This document shows positions 38,219 to 46,104 of a stretch of 55,673 nt of DNA, one piece after another; positions within the stretch are counted from its first letter, which is position 1; each line of letters opens with the position of its first letter. A program made the translations under genes and the position numbers. Source of the stretch: Nocardia nova NBRC 15556 (GTDB taxonomy: Bacteria > Actinomycetota > Actinomycetes > Mycobacteriales > Mycobacteriaceae); contig NZ_BDBN01000071.1 in assembly GCF_001613005.1 (NCBI RefSeq), positions 1 through 55,673 of the forward strand, read 5' to 3'. The notes beneath the pieces were generated by a model, which saw only the letters and a list, made by a program, of their open reading frames with translations, had not been told where the DNA came from and did not search any database.

Positions 38219-38691
38219 TCGGCGCCGGCGCTCACCGATCGTTCGGCGCGATGGCGGCGCAGGTCGGCGATCTCGCGTTCGAAATCGTCGGCGGAGCTGA
38301 AGGACCGGTAGACCGACGCGAAACGCAGATAGGCGACCTCGTCGAGATCGCGCAACGGCCCGAGGATGGCCAGACCGACTTCGTGGCTCGGCACCTCCGG
38401 AGAGCCCTTCGCCCGCACCGCATCCTCGACCTGCTGGGCGAGCAGGTTCAGGGCATCGTCGTCGACCTCGCGCCCCTGGCAGGCGCGGCGGACACCACGG
38501 ATCACCTTCTCGCGGCTGAACGGTTCGGTGACACCGCTGCGTTTGACCACCGAGAGGATCGCGGTCTCGACCGTGGTGAAGCGGCGACCGCACTGCGGAC
38601 ACGCGCGGCGGCGCCTGATCGCGCTGCCTTCCTCGGCCTCACGCGAGTCGACCACCCGCGAATCCGGGTGCCGACAGTACGGGCAATGCAT
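38215..38691 (-). CDS. nrdR: transcriptional repressor NrdR
   Basis: A 158-residue regulator of ribonucleotide reductase genes. It has an N-terminal zinc ribbon (Cys3, Cys6, Cys31, Cys34 in CPYC and CPQC) followed by an ATP-cone domain with VVKRSGVTEPFSREKVIRGV. ATP/dATP binding in the cone controls DNA binding. The ATG at 38691 (MHCPYC) is the family start. Position between hrpA-type and LysM/lexA genes matches Rv2718c. Its usual partner gene for an adenosylcobalamin reductase is not in the window. Confidence 0.95.
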   Translation of the reverse strand: MHCPYCRHPDSRVVDSREAEEGSAIRRRRACPQCGRRFTTVETAILSVVKRSGVTEPFSREKVIRGVRRACQGREVDDDALNLLAQQVEDAVRAKGSPEVPSHEVGLAILGPLRDLDEVAYLRFASVYRSFSSADDFEREIADLRRHRAERSVSAGAD

Positions 38692-38851
38692 CCGGGATCC
38701 TTCGTCGATGCCTGCGTCGGTTCGCGACGAGCTGCCTGCCCTCGACCTTGTTCCGCCGATACAGCCGCACTCACCACGTATGTCCTGAGCGTCTTTCAGG
38801 ATACCCGGACGGTGTTCGGCACGGCCCATGCGGACCCGCGACCGGGGCCGC

Positions 38852-40105
38852 TCACGCCGTCAGTTGCCACTGGCTCGTCAGGTCGGTGAGCAGATCCGGC
38901 AGGCGATTCAGCAATCGTCCGGCGGCGAGATCACCGGCGAACGGCACCGACAGCACCTGGCGGGCCAGACCCGGAGTGGCCTGCATCCGTTCGTAGCACG
39001 GCACCAGGTCGCCGGTGATGTAAGTCCAGCGCGGGTCGCGGTCGGCCCAGTTGAAGTCGGGCAACGGGGTGCGCAGCGTCATCGTGCGACCGTCGACCTC
39101 CGCCGAGACGGTGGTCGGTGCGAACACACCGGGTGCGCGCACGCCGGGTACCGCCGGCTTTGCCGCCACGGTGCTGACGTAGGTCATCACCCGGCCCATC
39201 GCGCCCCGCCCCTGCGATGTCACATCCCATTGATCGGCGATGATCTGATTCTGTTCGCGATCGGTCATCCGCATCAGCGCGTCGTTGTATCCGGTGACCG
39301 TGCCGGTGGCGAGCGAGCGCCAGGCCTGGACGGCATTGTCGTCGAGCACGCCGGCGGCGTACATCTCCTCGATCGCGGGCAACCCTCCCGCGACATAGGC
39401 CTCGTGCATCGGCACCTGGTCGAGGAAGATGTGCTTCTGCATGATCATCAGCCGGGTCTGGAACCATGCCAGATCCTCGGCGGTGAGCCGGGGCCCCTCG
39501 CTCGCCAGGAGCCGGATGTCGGCGGGTAGCGCCGCGACGAGCTGCGGCGGTGTGGCTCGCAGCAGATCCGCGACCGCGCCACCGAGCTGATGAATACCCG
39601 GCACGCTGAGAATTGTTGCCACGTCGCTCATGTCGAAGAAGCCGGAGGCGAACGAGCCACCCGCCAGTCCGGCCAGCCCGGTCCAGTAGAACTCGGGGTG
39701 GGCGGTCGTCAGCCGCAGGTAGTTCACGTAGACCTGGGTGAAGGTGCGCGAATTGGCGGCAACTCCCCGGATCGGATCCCACGCGGCCAGGTCGATATCG
39801 GCACCGGCGGTCGCCACCGTGAGCCAATACTGATGTAGCAGTGCCGCATACCGCGACGGTGCGACTCCGTCGGCGCGGGCCTGGTCCAGCGCCGCGCGCA
39901 GCGTCGAAATGTCCAGCGGCAGCTCGGGATTCAGGCCACCGGCGCTCTCCCCCGCCCCGTTCACCACGGGAATGTCCAGATATGCGGTGTATCCCGCCTC
40001 CGCGTGTACCGCCGGCGCCGCGGCACCGGCGATGACGAAACAGATGAGCAGTGCGGCCGCGTGTGCGAACAGTCGCGGCAGCGCCCGCTGGAGGGTGTGC
40101 GCCAT
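38852..40105 (-). CDS. secreted protein of unknown function
   Basis: A 417-residue exported protein. Residues 1-35 are a signal peptide ending VHA|EA. The mature part is largely helical, with HPEFYWTGLAGLAGGSFASG followed by FFDMSD near residue 150 and MIMQKHIFLDQVPMHEAY near 240. The HPE-W-LAG pattern resembles DUF2515 faintly, but I would not assign it. Its position between nrdR and the chiZ-like gene does not match the mycobacterial order and may be lineage-specific. No lipobox or catalytic motif was recognised. Confidence 0.75.
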   Translation of the reverse strand: MAHTLQRALPRLFAHAAALLICFVIAGAAAPAVHAEAGYTAYLDIPVVNGAGESAGGLNPELPLDISTLRAALDQARADGVAPSRYAALLHQYWLTVATAGADIDLAAWDPIRGVAANSRTFTQVYVNYLRLTTAHPEFYWTGLAGLAGGSFASGFFDMSDVATILSVPGIHQLGGAVADLLRATPPQLVAALPADIRLLASEGPRLTAEDLAWFQTRLMIMQKHIFLDQVPMHEAYVAGGLPAIEEMYAAGVLDDNAVQAWRSLATGTVTGYNDALMRMTDREQNQIIADQWDVTSQGRGAMGRVMTYVSTVAAKPAVPGVRAPGVFAPTTVSAEVDGRTMTLRTPLPDFNWADRDPRWTYITGDLVPCYERMQATPGLARQVLSVPFAGDLAAGRLLNRLPDLLTDLTSQWQLTA

Positions 40106-40242
40106 GATGCCTCGTCCTCGAAATTTGTTGGCGGCGAATGTAGCCCCGATCACATTCCGAGCAGAGTAGCAACAGGTTTCAGTTCTGGATCAATAAATCC
40201 GGCCACGCGGATTCGCAGTCATCCAGGCCTCCGACCACGGCT

Positions 40243-40734
40243 TTATCGCGATGCCGGAACCACGAGAGTGCGTCCGGCGGCCACCTCGGCGCCGCGTAAT
40301 CCGTTCAACTCCACGATGCGGGCCACCGTGTCGCGCACCGGATCTCCCGGCGCCACCCGCTGCGCGAGGTCGGCCAGCGACTCACCGGGCTGCACCTGGA
40401 CGGTCTGTGTGGACGCCGGGCCACCCGCGTCGCGCAGCTGCGCCACCCCCATCAATCCACAGACCGCTGCCGCGGTGAGCAGGGCGGTCGCCGCGAGGGT
40501 CGCGAGTCCGATTCGGGCTTGTTCCACCCGCTGGAGCGGATGGGGCCCGCGGGCCGGCGCGGCGGCCGGCACTCGGTCGTAGCCCGCCACGGCGTGCGGG
40601 CGATACGGGCCGCGGGGACGCCGCAGGTCGGCCCGGCCGTGGCGCCGGACCGGCCGCACGGTGCGGACGGGGGCACCGCCGGCCGAACCGGTCCGGGTGC
40701 CGATCGTGCTGAATTCATCGACCGCGGTACGCAT
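40243..40734 (-). CDS. LysM membrane protein, ChiZ/DivS-like SOS division regulator
   Basis: A 163-residue protein with a basic cytoplasmic N-terminus (to ~85), one membrane helix (GLATLAATALLTAAAVCGLM) and a C-terminal LysM domain (VQPGESLADLAQRVAPGD to NGLRGAEVAAGRTLVVP). This is the layout of M. tuberculosis ChiZ (Rv2719c) and Corynebacterium DivS, SOS-induced proteins that halt septation. The GGAGG site at 40745 fixes the ATG at 40734. A LexA box lies ~90 bases upstream and lexA is divergent, so damage induction is strongly suggested. LysM domains bind peptidoglycan glycan chains. Confidence 0.88.
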   Translation of the reverse strand: MRTAVDEFSTIGTRTGSAGGAPVRTVRPVRRHGRADLRRPRGPYRPHAVAGYDRVPAAAPARGPHPLQRVEQARIGLATLAATALLTAAAVCGLMGVAQLRDAGGPASTQTVQVQPGESLADLAQRVAPGDPVRDTVARIVELNGLRGAEVAAGRTLVVPASR

Positions 40735-40821
40735 CTGACGACCTCCATGAATGCTGTGACGAGTGCTGGGCTGATGGATCACAGGGATATGAGAGTGGTG
40801 GCGTATTCGCTCATCTGTTCG

Positions 40822-40837
40822 ACGAACTGATGTTCGA
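40822..40837. promoter_or_regulatory. LexA box, chiZ side
   Basis: ACGAACTGATGTTCGA matches the mycobacterial SOS box TCGAAC-N4-GTTCGA at 11 of 12 fixed positions. It lies 88 bases upstream of the LysM gene's start. Confidence 0.85.
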
Positions 40838-40885
40838 ATTCTTACCACGCCGGACCGACAAAGTCACCAGCCACGCCGACATGCG

Positions 40886-40901
40886 TCGAACAGATGTTTG
40901 A
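40886..40901. promoter_or_regulatory. LexA box, lexA side
   Basis: TCGAACAGATGTTTGA matches TCGAAC-N4-GTTCGA at 11 of 12 fixed positions. It lies 121 bases before lexA and 48 bases from the other box, so one LexA pair of dimers could control both genes. Confidence 0.85.
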
Positions 40902-40944
40902 AACCTGGCCGCGGGCGGACTACATTCGAAACACGCGATCCGGC

Positions 40945-40976
40945 GGCGCCGGCAGAACCCGGCGCCGGCAGAACCC
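40945..40976. repeat. 16-base tandem duplication in the lexA leader
   Basis: GGCGCCGGCAGAACCC occurs twice without a gap (40945-40960, 40961-40976), followed by partial GGCAGA copies to about 41003. It lies between the LexA box and the lexA start. Confidence 0.85.
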
Positions 40977-41021
40977 GGCAGACACACGCCCCGGCAGACA
41001 GACGAATGGAGGACGGCGAGC

Positions 41022-41792
41022 GTGAGCGAACGTACGGTGGTCGGACACGAGGAGGCGGCCGGAAGCGGCACGGTCTCCCCCGACGGCGCCCCGGCGCCGG
41101 CCGGTGACACCGAAACCCCCGGCAACGGAGCGGATCTCACCGTCCGCCAGCGCAAGGTACTCGAGGTCATCCGGACCTCGGTGAACGAACGCGGCTATCC
41201 CCCGAGCATCCGCGAGATCGGAGATGCGGTCGGACTCACCTCCACCTCCTCGGTCGCGCATCAGCTCCGGGCACTCGAGCGCAAGGGGTATCTGCGCCGC
41301 GATCCCAACCGTCCCCGTGCGGTCGACGTCCGCGGCCTGGACGAGACCGCCGTGCGCGCGGCCGGTGCCGCGCCGGTGCTGCGCGCGGTGGCGACCGAAA
41401 CCTCCGACGCGACCCCGGCGCCCACCTATGTGCCGGTGCTGGGCCGCATCGCCGCCGGTGGGCCGATCCTCGCGGAACAGGCCGTCGAGGACGTGTTCCC
41501 GCTGCCGCGCGAACTGGTCGGCGAGGGTTCGCTGTTCCTGCTGAAGGTCGTCGGCGAATCGATGGTCGACGCGGCGATCTGCGACGGCGACTGGGTGGTC
41601 GTCCGCCAGCAGAATGTCGCCGACAACGGCGATATCGTCGCGGCGATGATCGAGGGCGAGGCGACGGTCAAGACGTTCAAACGCACCGGCGACCAGGTCT
41701 GGCTGATTCCGCACAACCCGCTGTTCGATCCGATCGACGGTAACGACGCCCAGATCCTGGGCAAGGTCGTCACGGTGATCCGCAAGATCTGA
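41022..41792 (+). CDS. lexA: SOS repressor LexA
   Basis: A 256-residue LexA. A 40-residue flexible extension precedes the winged helix (PSIREIGDAVGLTSTSSVAHQL). The autocleavage site is Ala145-Gly146 in IAAGGP, and the Ser/Lys dyad is Ser180 (GESMVD) and Lys217 (TVKTF). RecA-driven cleavage releases the SOS genes. The GTG at 41022 follows a GGAGGACGG site. Two LexA boxes upstream indicate autoregulation shared with the divergent LysM gene. Confidence 0.97.
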   Translation: MSERTVVGHEEAAGSGTVSPDGAPAPAGDTETPGNGADLTVRQRKVLEVIRTSVNERGYPPSIREIGDAVGLTSTSSVAHQLRALERKGYLRRDPNRPRAVDVRGLDETAVRAAGAAPVLRAVATETSDATPAPTYVPVLGRIAAGGPILAEQAVEDVFPLPRELVGEGSLFLLKVVGESMVDAAICDGDWVVVRQQNVADNGDIVAAMIEGEATVKTFKRTGDQVWLIPHNPLFDPIDGNDAQILGKVVTVIRKI

Positions 41793-41811
41793 GTGCACAA
41801 GATCTGAGTGC
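41783..41811. repeat. 14-base direct repeat at the lexA stop codon
   Basis: CAAGATCTGAGTGC occurs at 41783-41796 and 41798-41811, one base apart, duplicating the last codons and stop of lexA in the untranslated region. Confidence 0.9.
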
Positions 41812-41878
41812 GCGAGATCCGGGTGCGACAGCCCGGCCGGCGGCAGGAAGCGGTGGCCGTCCGGACGGGCGCATTCCG

Positions 41879-42877
41879 TCAGCGCCGGAAGCGGTCGCGC
41901 AGCACGGGATCATTTTCCCACCACAGGCCGCTCTGGACCGGTGCCTCCGCGCTCGCCGTCGCCGCGGCGGGCGCGGGCGAGGTCCGCCCGTCCGCGTCGG
42001 CCGGTGGCGCCGAAAGCTCTTCGGCCGCATCGAGTTCGGCGTCCATTTTCGCGGCGTTGCGTCGTTCGTCGGCCGCCCACGATCGCATCAGCGTCAGCAG
42101 GTAGGGCAGGCCGAGCACGTCGCCGAGCACCCAGATGATGCCCGCGCCGATGATCTGATCCATGCGTAGATCGGGGCCCCACGTCCGGCCCACCTCGGTG
42201 TAGTAGTCCACCGCGACCAGCGGCCCGAACCACAGCACCAACCCCAGCACCCCGTCTGCCAGCGACTCGAAAACCGTGATCAACAACGAGAGAGCCTGCG
42301 AATAGCGGTGCGGCACCGGATCGGTCTGCAGCCGCGAATAGAAGTACAGGAAGCCGACGGCCACCAGCAGCATTCGGGTGAGCGCATCGACCACGCCGTG
42401 CCGCAGGACGGCTTCGTACCACGGGGTCAGGATCAGCAGCCAGGGAGTGGCCAGGATGGCGATCGAGGAGACCAGCGGATAGGTCACCACCCGCGCCGGC
42501 GCCGAGGCCAGCACGCGTTCCATCCTCGCTCGTCCGGCCGCGCCCAGCGAATCCCGCACCACGGTCAGCGGCCGCCCGGTCGCCAGGCCGAACGGAACCA
42601 CGTAGAGCAGCAGCAGGATCTGCAGTGCCCGCATCCAGAAGAGGGTCCCGGAATACACGCCGATCACGCTGATGCCGGTCAGCAACCACACTCCGAGGCC
42701 GACCGCGCCGAACGCCCAGCTGCGTCCCGCCGACTCCGTGCTACCGCGCCGATCGGCGCGCCGGCGAGCCAGGCCGTAGCCGAGCCCCAACGCCGCGGTC
42801 ACCACGATGGTCGAGGTGTCCCAGCGCCATTCCTCGATGACGGACTGCACGGTCAGCGGCGTGTCTATCCATCCCAC
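41879..42877 (-). CDS. cytochrome c oxidase assembly protein, CtaG family
   Basis: A 332-residue membrane protein of the caa3_CtaG type with about seven helices. Conserved segments include WRWDTSTIVVTAALGLGYGL, FWMRALQILLLLYVVPFGLA and LILTPWYEAVLRHGV, and the C-terminus LWWENDPVLRDRFRR. The family handles copper for the oxidase CuA/CuB centres. The C-terminal ~60 residues before the end are Ala/Pro-rich and flexible. It starts with GTG at 42877, 59 bases after the cation efflux gene, so the two are probably co-transcribed under a metal-responsive operator. Confidence 0.88.
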   Translation of the reverse strand: MGWIDTPLTVQSVIEEWRWDTSTIVVTAALGLGYGLARRRADRRGSTESAGRSWAFGAVGLGVWLLTGISVIGVYSGTLFWMRALQILLLLYVVPFGLATGRPLTVVRDSLGAAGRARMERVLASAPARVVTYPLVSSIAILATPWLLILTPWYEAVLRHGVVDALTRMLLVAVGFLYFYSRLQTDPVPHRYSQALSLLITVFESLADGVLGLVLWFGPLVAVDYYTEVGRTWGPDLRMDQIIGAGIIWVLGDVLGLPYLLTLMRSWAADERRNAAKMDAELDAAEELSAPPADADGRTSPAPAAATASAEAPVQSGLWWENDPVLRDRFRR

Positions 42878-42936
42878 GGCAGCCAGTATCCACCCGGCGT
42901 CCCGGGGCGTTTGCGCCGGTCCGGCGGGGTGTCCGG

Positions 42937-43950
42937 TTAGTTCCGATTACCGGATTCGTGGGCGTGCGCGACACCCTGCGGCCGGTGCGCGGGGCCGTGC
43001 GACTCAGCACAGTGGCCACTCGAACCGGCCCCGAGTTCGATCAGTTCGGGCTGTGCGTGATCCACCTGCAGCGTGGCGTGCTCGATGTGATGGTCGGCGG
43101 CCAGCCACTGCGCCAGATCCTGACGCACCGCATGACAGTCGCGGCCGGGCTCGACCAGCACGTGCGCCGAGAGCGCCGGAGACCCCGAGGTGATTTCCCA
43201 GATGTGCAGGTCGTGCACCTCGACCACCCCGTCACGGGCGGCCATGCCCACACCCACCGCAGCCGGGTCGATATCGGCCGGGGCGGCCTCGAGGAATATC
43301 CGGCTCGACGCGCGGACCAGGCCGACGCCCGCCTTGACCATCAGCGCGACCACCACCAGCGTCGCTATCGCGTCGGCGCGTTCGAATCCGGTGACCATGA
43401 TGATCACTCCGGCCACCGCGGTCGCGAGGAAGGCGTAGAGATCGGTGAGGATGTGCTGGAACGCGCCCTCGACATTCAGGCTGCTGCGATTGGCCCGGGA
43501 AATCATCCAGGTGGCGGCGAGATTCACGACCACACCCACGAGCGCTGTGGCGAGGACGAGCTCCCCGGTGACCGACGGCGGCTGGATCAGGCGGCGGATC
43601 GCCTCGTAGAACAGCCAGGCCGACAACACCAGCAGCGTCAGGCCGTTGGCTTGCGCGGACAGGATTTCGACCCGCTTCCAGCCGAAGGTCATCCGCCCGG
43701 CCGGTGGTCGCGCCGCGAGACGAATTGCCCACAGCGCCAACGCGATCGAAGCGGCGTCGGTGAGCATGTGCGCGGCATCCGACAGCAGGGCCAGTGATCC
43801 GGCCACCACACCGACGACCACCTCGCCGAGGAGGAAGACCACGATGACCGCGAGCGCCCCGGCGAGCCAGCGCCGATCGCTGTCGGGAGTGGCGTGCGCA
43901 TGACTGTGCGCATGCCCGTGGCCCGAGCCGTGTGTATGTCCGGCGCCCAT
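42937..43950 (-). CDS. cation diffusion facilitator (CzcD/ZitB-like metal efflux)
   Basis: A 337-residue CDF transporter that exports Zn, Co or similar metals against protons. The N-terminus is His-rich (HTHGSGHGHAHSHAHATPDSD), followed by six helices with the metal-site motifs SDAAHMLTDA in helix 2 and HILTDLYAFLATAV in helix 5. A cytoplasmic metal-binding domain contains VHDLHIWEITSGSPALSAH, and another His cluster closes it. The GGAG site precedes the ATG at 43950. A palindrome typical of ArsR/SmtB sensors lies 39 bases upstream. It is the first gene of a pair with ctaG-like 41879-42877. Confidence 0.93.
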   Translation of the reverse strand: MGAGHTHGSGHGHAHSHAHATPDSDRRWLAGALAVIVVFLLGEVVVGVVAGSLALLSDAAHMLTDAASIALALWAIRLAARPPAGRMTFGWKRVEILSAQANGLTLLVLSAWLFYEAIRRLIQPPSVTGELVLATALVGVVVNLAATWMISRANRSSLNVEGAFQHILTDLYAFLATAVAGVIIMVTGFERADAIATLVVVALMVKAGVGLVRASSRIFLEAAPADIDPAAVGVGMAARDGVVEVHDLHIWEITSGSPALSAHVLVEPGRDCHAVRQDLAQWLAADHHIEHATLQVDHAQPELIELGAGSSGHCAESHGPAHRPQGVAHAHESGNRN

Positions 43951-44294
43951 GCCCGAAACTCCTCTCCGTCGCTTCGCTCGTCATCATATGCATACATCGC
44001 TATGTGTGCAATATCCCCTGCTCCGCGCCCCGAGGCCCGGCAGCCGGGTACCCGCGCACCGCATCCTTTATCCGAACCGCGCGATCCGAACTCCCGAGTA
44101 GTGTCCGAAGACCGCGAGCATTCCGATAACTTTTGCCGCGCCCGCACTAAATGCGTCCCGCCGATTCTTTTCGCATTCCGGGAACATTCACGATCGAAAA
44201 CGCCCGAATAGCACCGGATTCACTACGGCCGGTCGCACTACGGTACGGTATACACAATCCCAGTTGCTCCGTGTCAGTGCGAAAGGGCTCGATC
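43951..44294. other. 344-base intergenic region between metal efflux and lsr2-like genes
   Basis: Holds the metal-type operator near 43989 and a locally AT-richer stretch from about 44100 to 44290 that should contain the Lsr2 promoter. TATACA at about 44249 is a possible -10. No gene is credible here. Confidence 0.45.
43989..44010. promoter_or_regulatory. ArsR/SmtB-type operator of the cation efflux gene
   Basis: TGCATACAT (43989-43997) and ATGTGTGCA (44002-44010) pair at 8 of 9 positions over CGCT, inside an AT-rich island. It begins 39 bases upstream of the efflux gene. No ArsR gene is adjacent. Confidence 0.65.
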
Positions 44295-44630
44295 ATGGCC
44301 AAGAAAGTCACCGTCACACTCATCGATGATTACGACGGGAAGTCCAAAGCGGATGAGACCGTGCAGTTCTCGATCGACGGTGTGGCGTATGAAATCGACC
44401 TGTCGACATTGAATGCCGGGAAGCTGCGCGGGGCACTCGAACCCTGGACGGAAAAGGCCCGCAAGGTCGGCCGCTTGAAGTCCGGCGGCGGCACCCGCAC
44501 GAAGTCCGCGGCCGACCGCGAGCAGACGGTGGCGATCCGGGAATGGGCCAAGAAACACGGCTATAACGTCTCCGCGCGCGGCCGCATTTCCTCCGAGGTT
44601 GTCGCCGCCTATCACAAAGCGAGCAAGTAG
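44295..44630 (+). CDS. Lsr2-type nucleoid-associated protein
   Basis: A 111-residue Lsr2 homologue. The N-terminal dimer domain begins MAKKVTVTLIDDYDGKSKAD and contains VAYEIDLSTLNAGKLRGAL. The C-terminal DNA-binding domain has IREWAKKHGYNVSARGRISS, whose RGR is the AT-hook-like core that enters the minor groove of AT-rich DNA. Lsr2 silences foreign AT-rich genes and bridges DNA. The linker GRLKSGGGTRTKSAADREQ differs from the usual main-copy linker, so it may be a second paralogue. The ATG at 44295 is chosen over the upstream frame. Confidence 0.92.
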   Translation: MAKKVTVTLIDDYDGKSKADETVQFSIDGVAYEIDLSTLNAGKLRGALEPWTEKARKVGRLKSGGGTRTKSAADREQTVAIREWAKKHGYNVSARGRISSEVVAAYHKASK

Positions 44631-44671
44631 CCGGCATCCGATCTTTCCACCGAGATCGCACACCGTACATA

Positions 44672-44724
44672 CCGAGCGGGCCCGCAGCATCACGCCACAG
44701 CCGTGATCTTGCGGGCCCGCTCGG
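44672..44724 (+). terminator. long hairpin terminator after the lsr2-like gene
   Basis: CCGAGCGGGCCCGCA (44672-44686) pairs perfectly with TGCGGGCCCGCTCGG (44710-44724). A second stem ATCACG/CGTGAT sits inside the loop. It starts 41 bases after the stop. Confidence 0.85.
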
Positions 44725-44805
44725 CGCGGTAATCTGGTTCTCTGGTTCGGCGCCGCGCCGTACTCACAAGTCGCTGGGAGTAGTTCCGAGGCGGGGTTGG
44801 TGTGC

Positions 44806-46104
44806 ATGACAGGGGAAACCGGGGTCGGTGAACTGGCTCGGCGATGGCGTATCGCGATCGCCGACACCGGTTTCGTTCCCATGTCCATGCGCGAGCTCGA
44901 GCACCTGCTGCTGGGGTTGCTCCAGCAGCTCGTCACCATCGTGCGGGCGGAACCGTTCGACGCGGCGCCCGCGGCCGCGATCGGCGCCGCGCTGGTGCGC
45001 GCCAACCTCACCGATCCGCAGGTCATGCCGCGCTCCGCCCGCGCGCTGACGCCGCTGGCCACCACCGCCTTCCCCCCGGGCGATCGGGTGCTCGCCGTAC
45101 TGGGTGAGATGGCCCGCGGATATACCGAGGAGTTACTCGCCACCCGGGCACGGCATCAGGAAATGTTGCACTCGGCGATGGCCGATGCCCGCAATGCCGC
45201 CGAGGCGCGATTCCGGGTGGTATTCGACAATGCCGCCATCGCCATCGGCATCGGTGACGCCGAAGGCCGGGTGGTCGACGTGAATCCGGCCATGGCCGCG
45301 ATGCTGGGCGTGAGCCGCGAGTATCTGCTCGAACGCGGGGTCACCGATCTGATCCATCCGGACGATCGAGTGGAATTGCGGCGCCGCGTGCTGGGCGAAC
45401 TTTTGCACGCCGGCTCGGGCACGGTCCGGATGGAATTGCGCTATCCCCGGCCCGAAGGTGTCGACGGGTGGGCCACCTGGGCGATCACCCTGGTGCCGGC
45501 GACCGGCGGGCGCGCGGCCTATCTGCTGGTGGTCGGCGAAGACACCACACAGCGGCGGGAATTGCAGGCCGAATTACATCGCCAGGCCCGCCTGGATCCG
45601 CTCACCGGCCTGCCCAATCGGCGGCAACTGGTGGAAGTGCTCTCGGCCATCATCACCGACGCCGAGACCGAGGACTGCATCGGCTTGTGTTTCATCGACC
45701 TCGACGGATTCAAATCGGTCAACGACACCTACGGCCACGGGGTGGGCGATCGCCTGCTGGTCGCCGTCGCGGACCGGCTCTCGGCGGCCGTCCCGGCGAT
45801 CCTGCTGGCCCGGGTGGGCGGCGACGAATTCGTCGGGCTGGTGCGGCCGACCTGCGATACCGAGCACATCGCCACGGTCGCGCAGCGCCTGCTCGACGCG
45901 CTGGCCGACCCCATCCCCGTCGACAACCACGACCTGATGATCTCGGCCTGTATCGGCGCGATCGTCACCCCCGTCACCGGCACCGACGCCGAGCGGCTGC
46001 TCGATGCCGCCGACGCCGGACTCTATCGCGCGAAGGCCAGCGGACGCAACCGCTGGGTCCTTCATGCGACCGATGTCGCCGCCCGGGTGCGCGGCCTAGG
46101 ATGA
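44806..46104 (+). CDS. PAS-GGDEF diguanylate cyclase
   Basis: A 432-residue protein. Residues ~1-125 are an actinobacterial N-terminal helical region (LLQQLVTIVRAEPFDAAPA). A PAS domain spans ~130-255 (VVFDNAAIAIGIGDAEGRVV), and GGDEF spans ~265-425. The active motif RVGGDEF (residues 336-342) is intact and DLDGFKSVNDTYGH is canonical, so it should make cyclic di-GMP from GTP. The RxxD inhibitory site five residues before GGDEF is absent, suggesting weak product inhibition. No EAL domain. Start: ATG at 44806 with GAGGCGGGG upstream (GTG at 44797 is the alternative). Its stop overlaps the next gene's ATG (ATGA). Confidence 0.9.
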   Translation: MTGETGVGELARRWRIAIADTGFVPMSMRELEHLLLGLLQQLVTIVRAEPFDAAPAAAIGAALVRANLTDPQVMPRSARALTPLATTAFPPGDRVLAVLGEMARGYTEELLATRARHQEMLHSAMADARNAAEARFRVVFDNAAIAIGIGDAEGRVVDVNPAMAAMLGVSREYLLERGVTDLIHPDDRVELRRRVLGELLHAGSGTVRMELRYPRPEGVDGWATWAITLVPATGGRAAYLLVVGEDTTQRRELQAELHRQARLDPLTGLPNRRQLVEVLSAIITDAETEDCIGLCFIDLDGFKSVNDTYGHGVGDRLLVAVADRLSAAVPAILLARVGGDEFVGLVRPTCDTEHIATVAQRLLDALADPIPVDNHDLMISACIGAIVTPVTGTDAERLLDAADAGLYRAKASGRNRWVLHATDVAARVRGLG

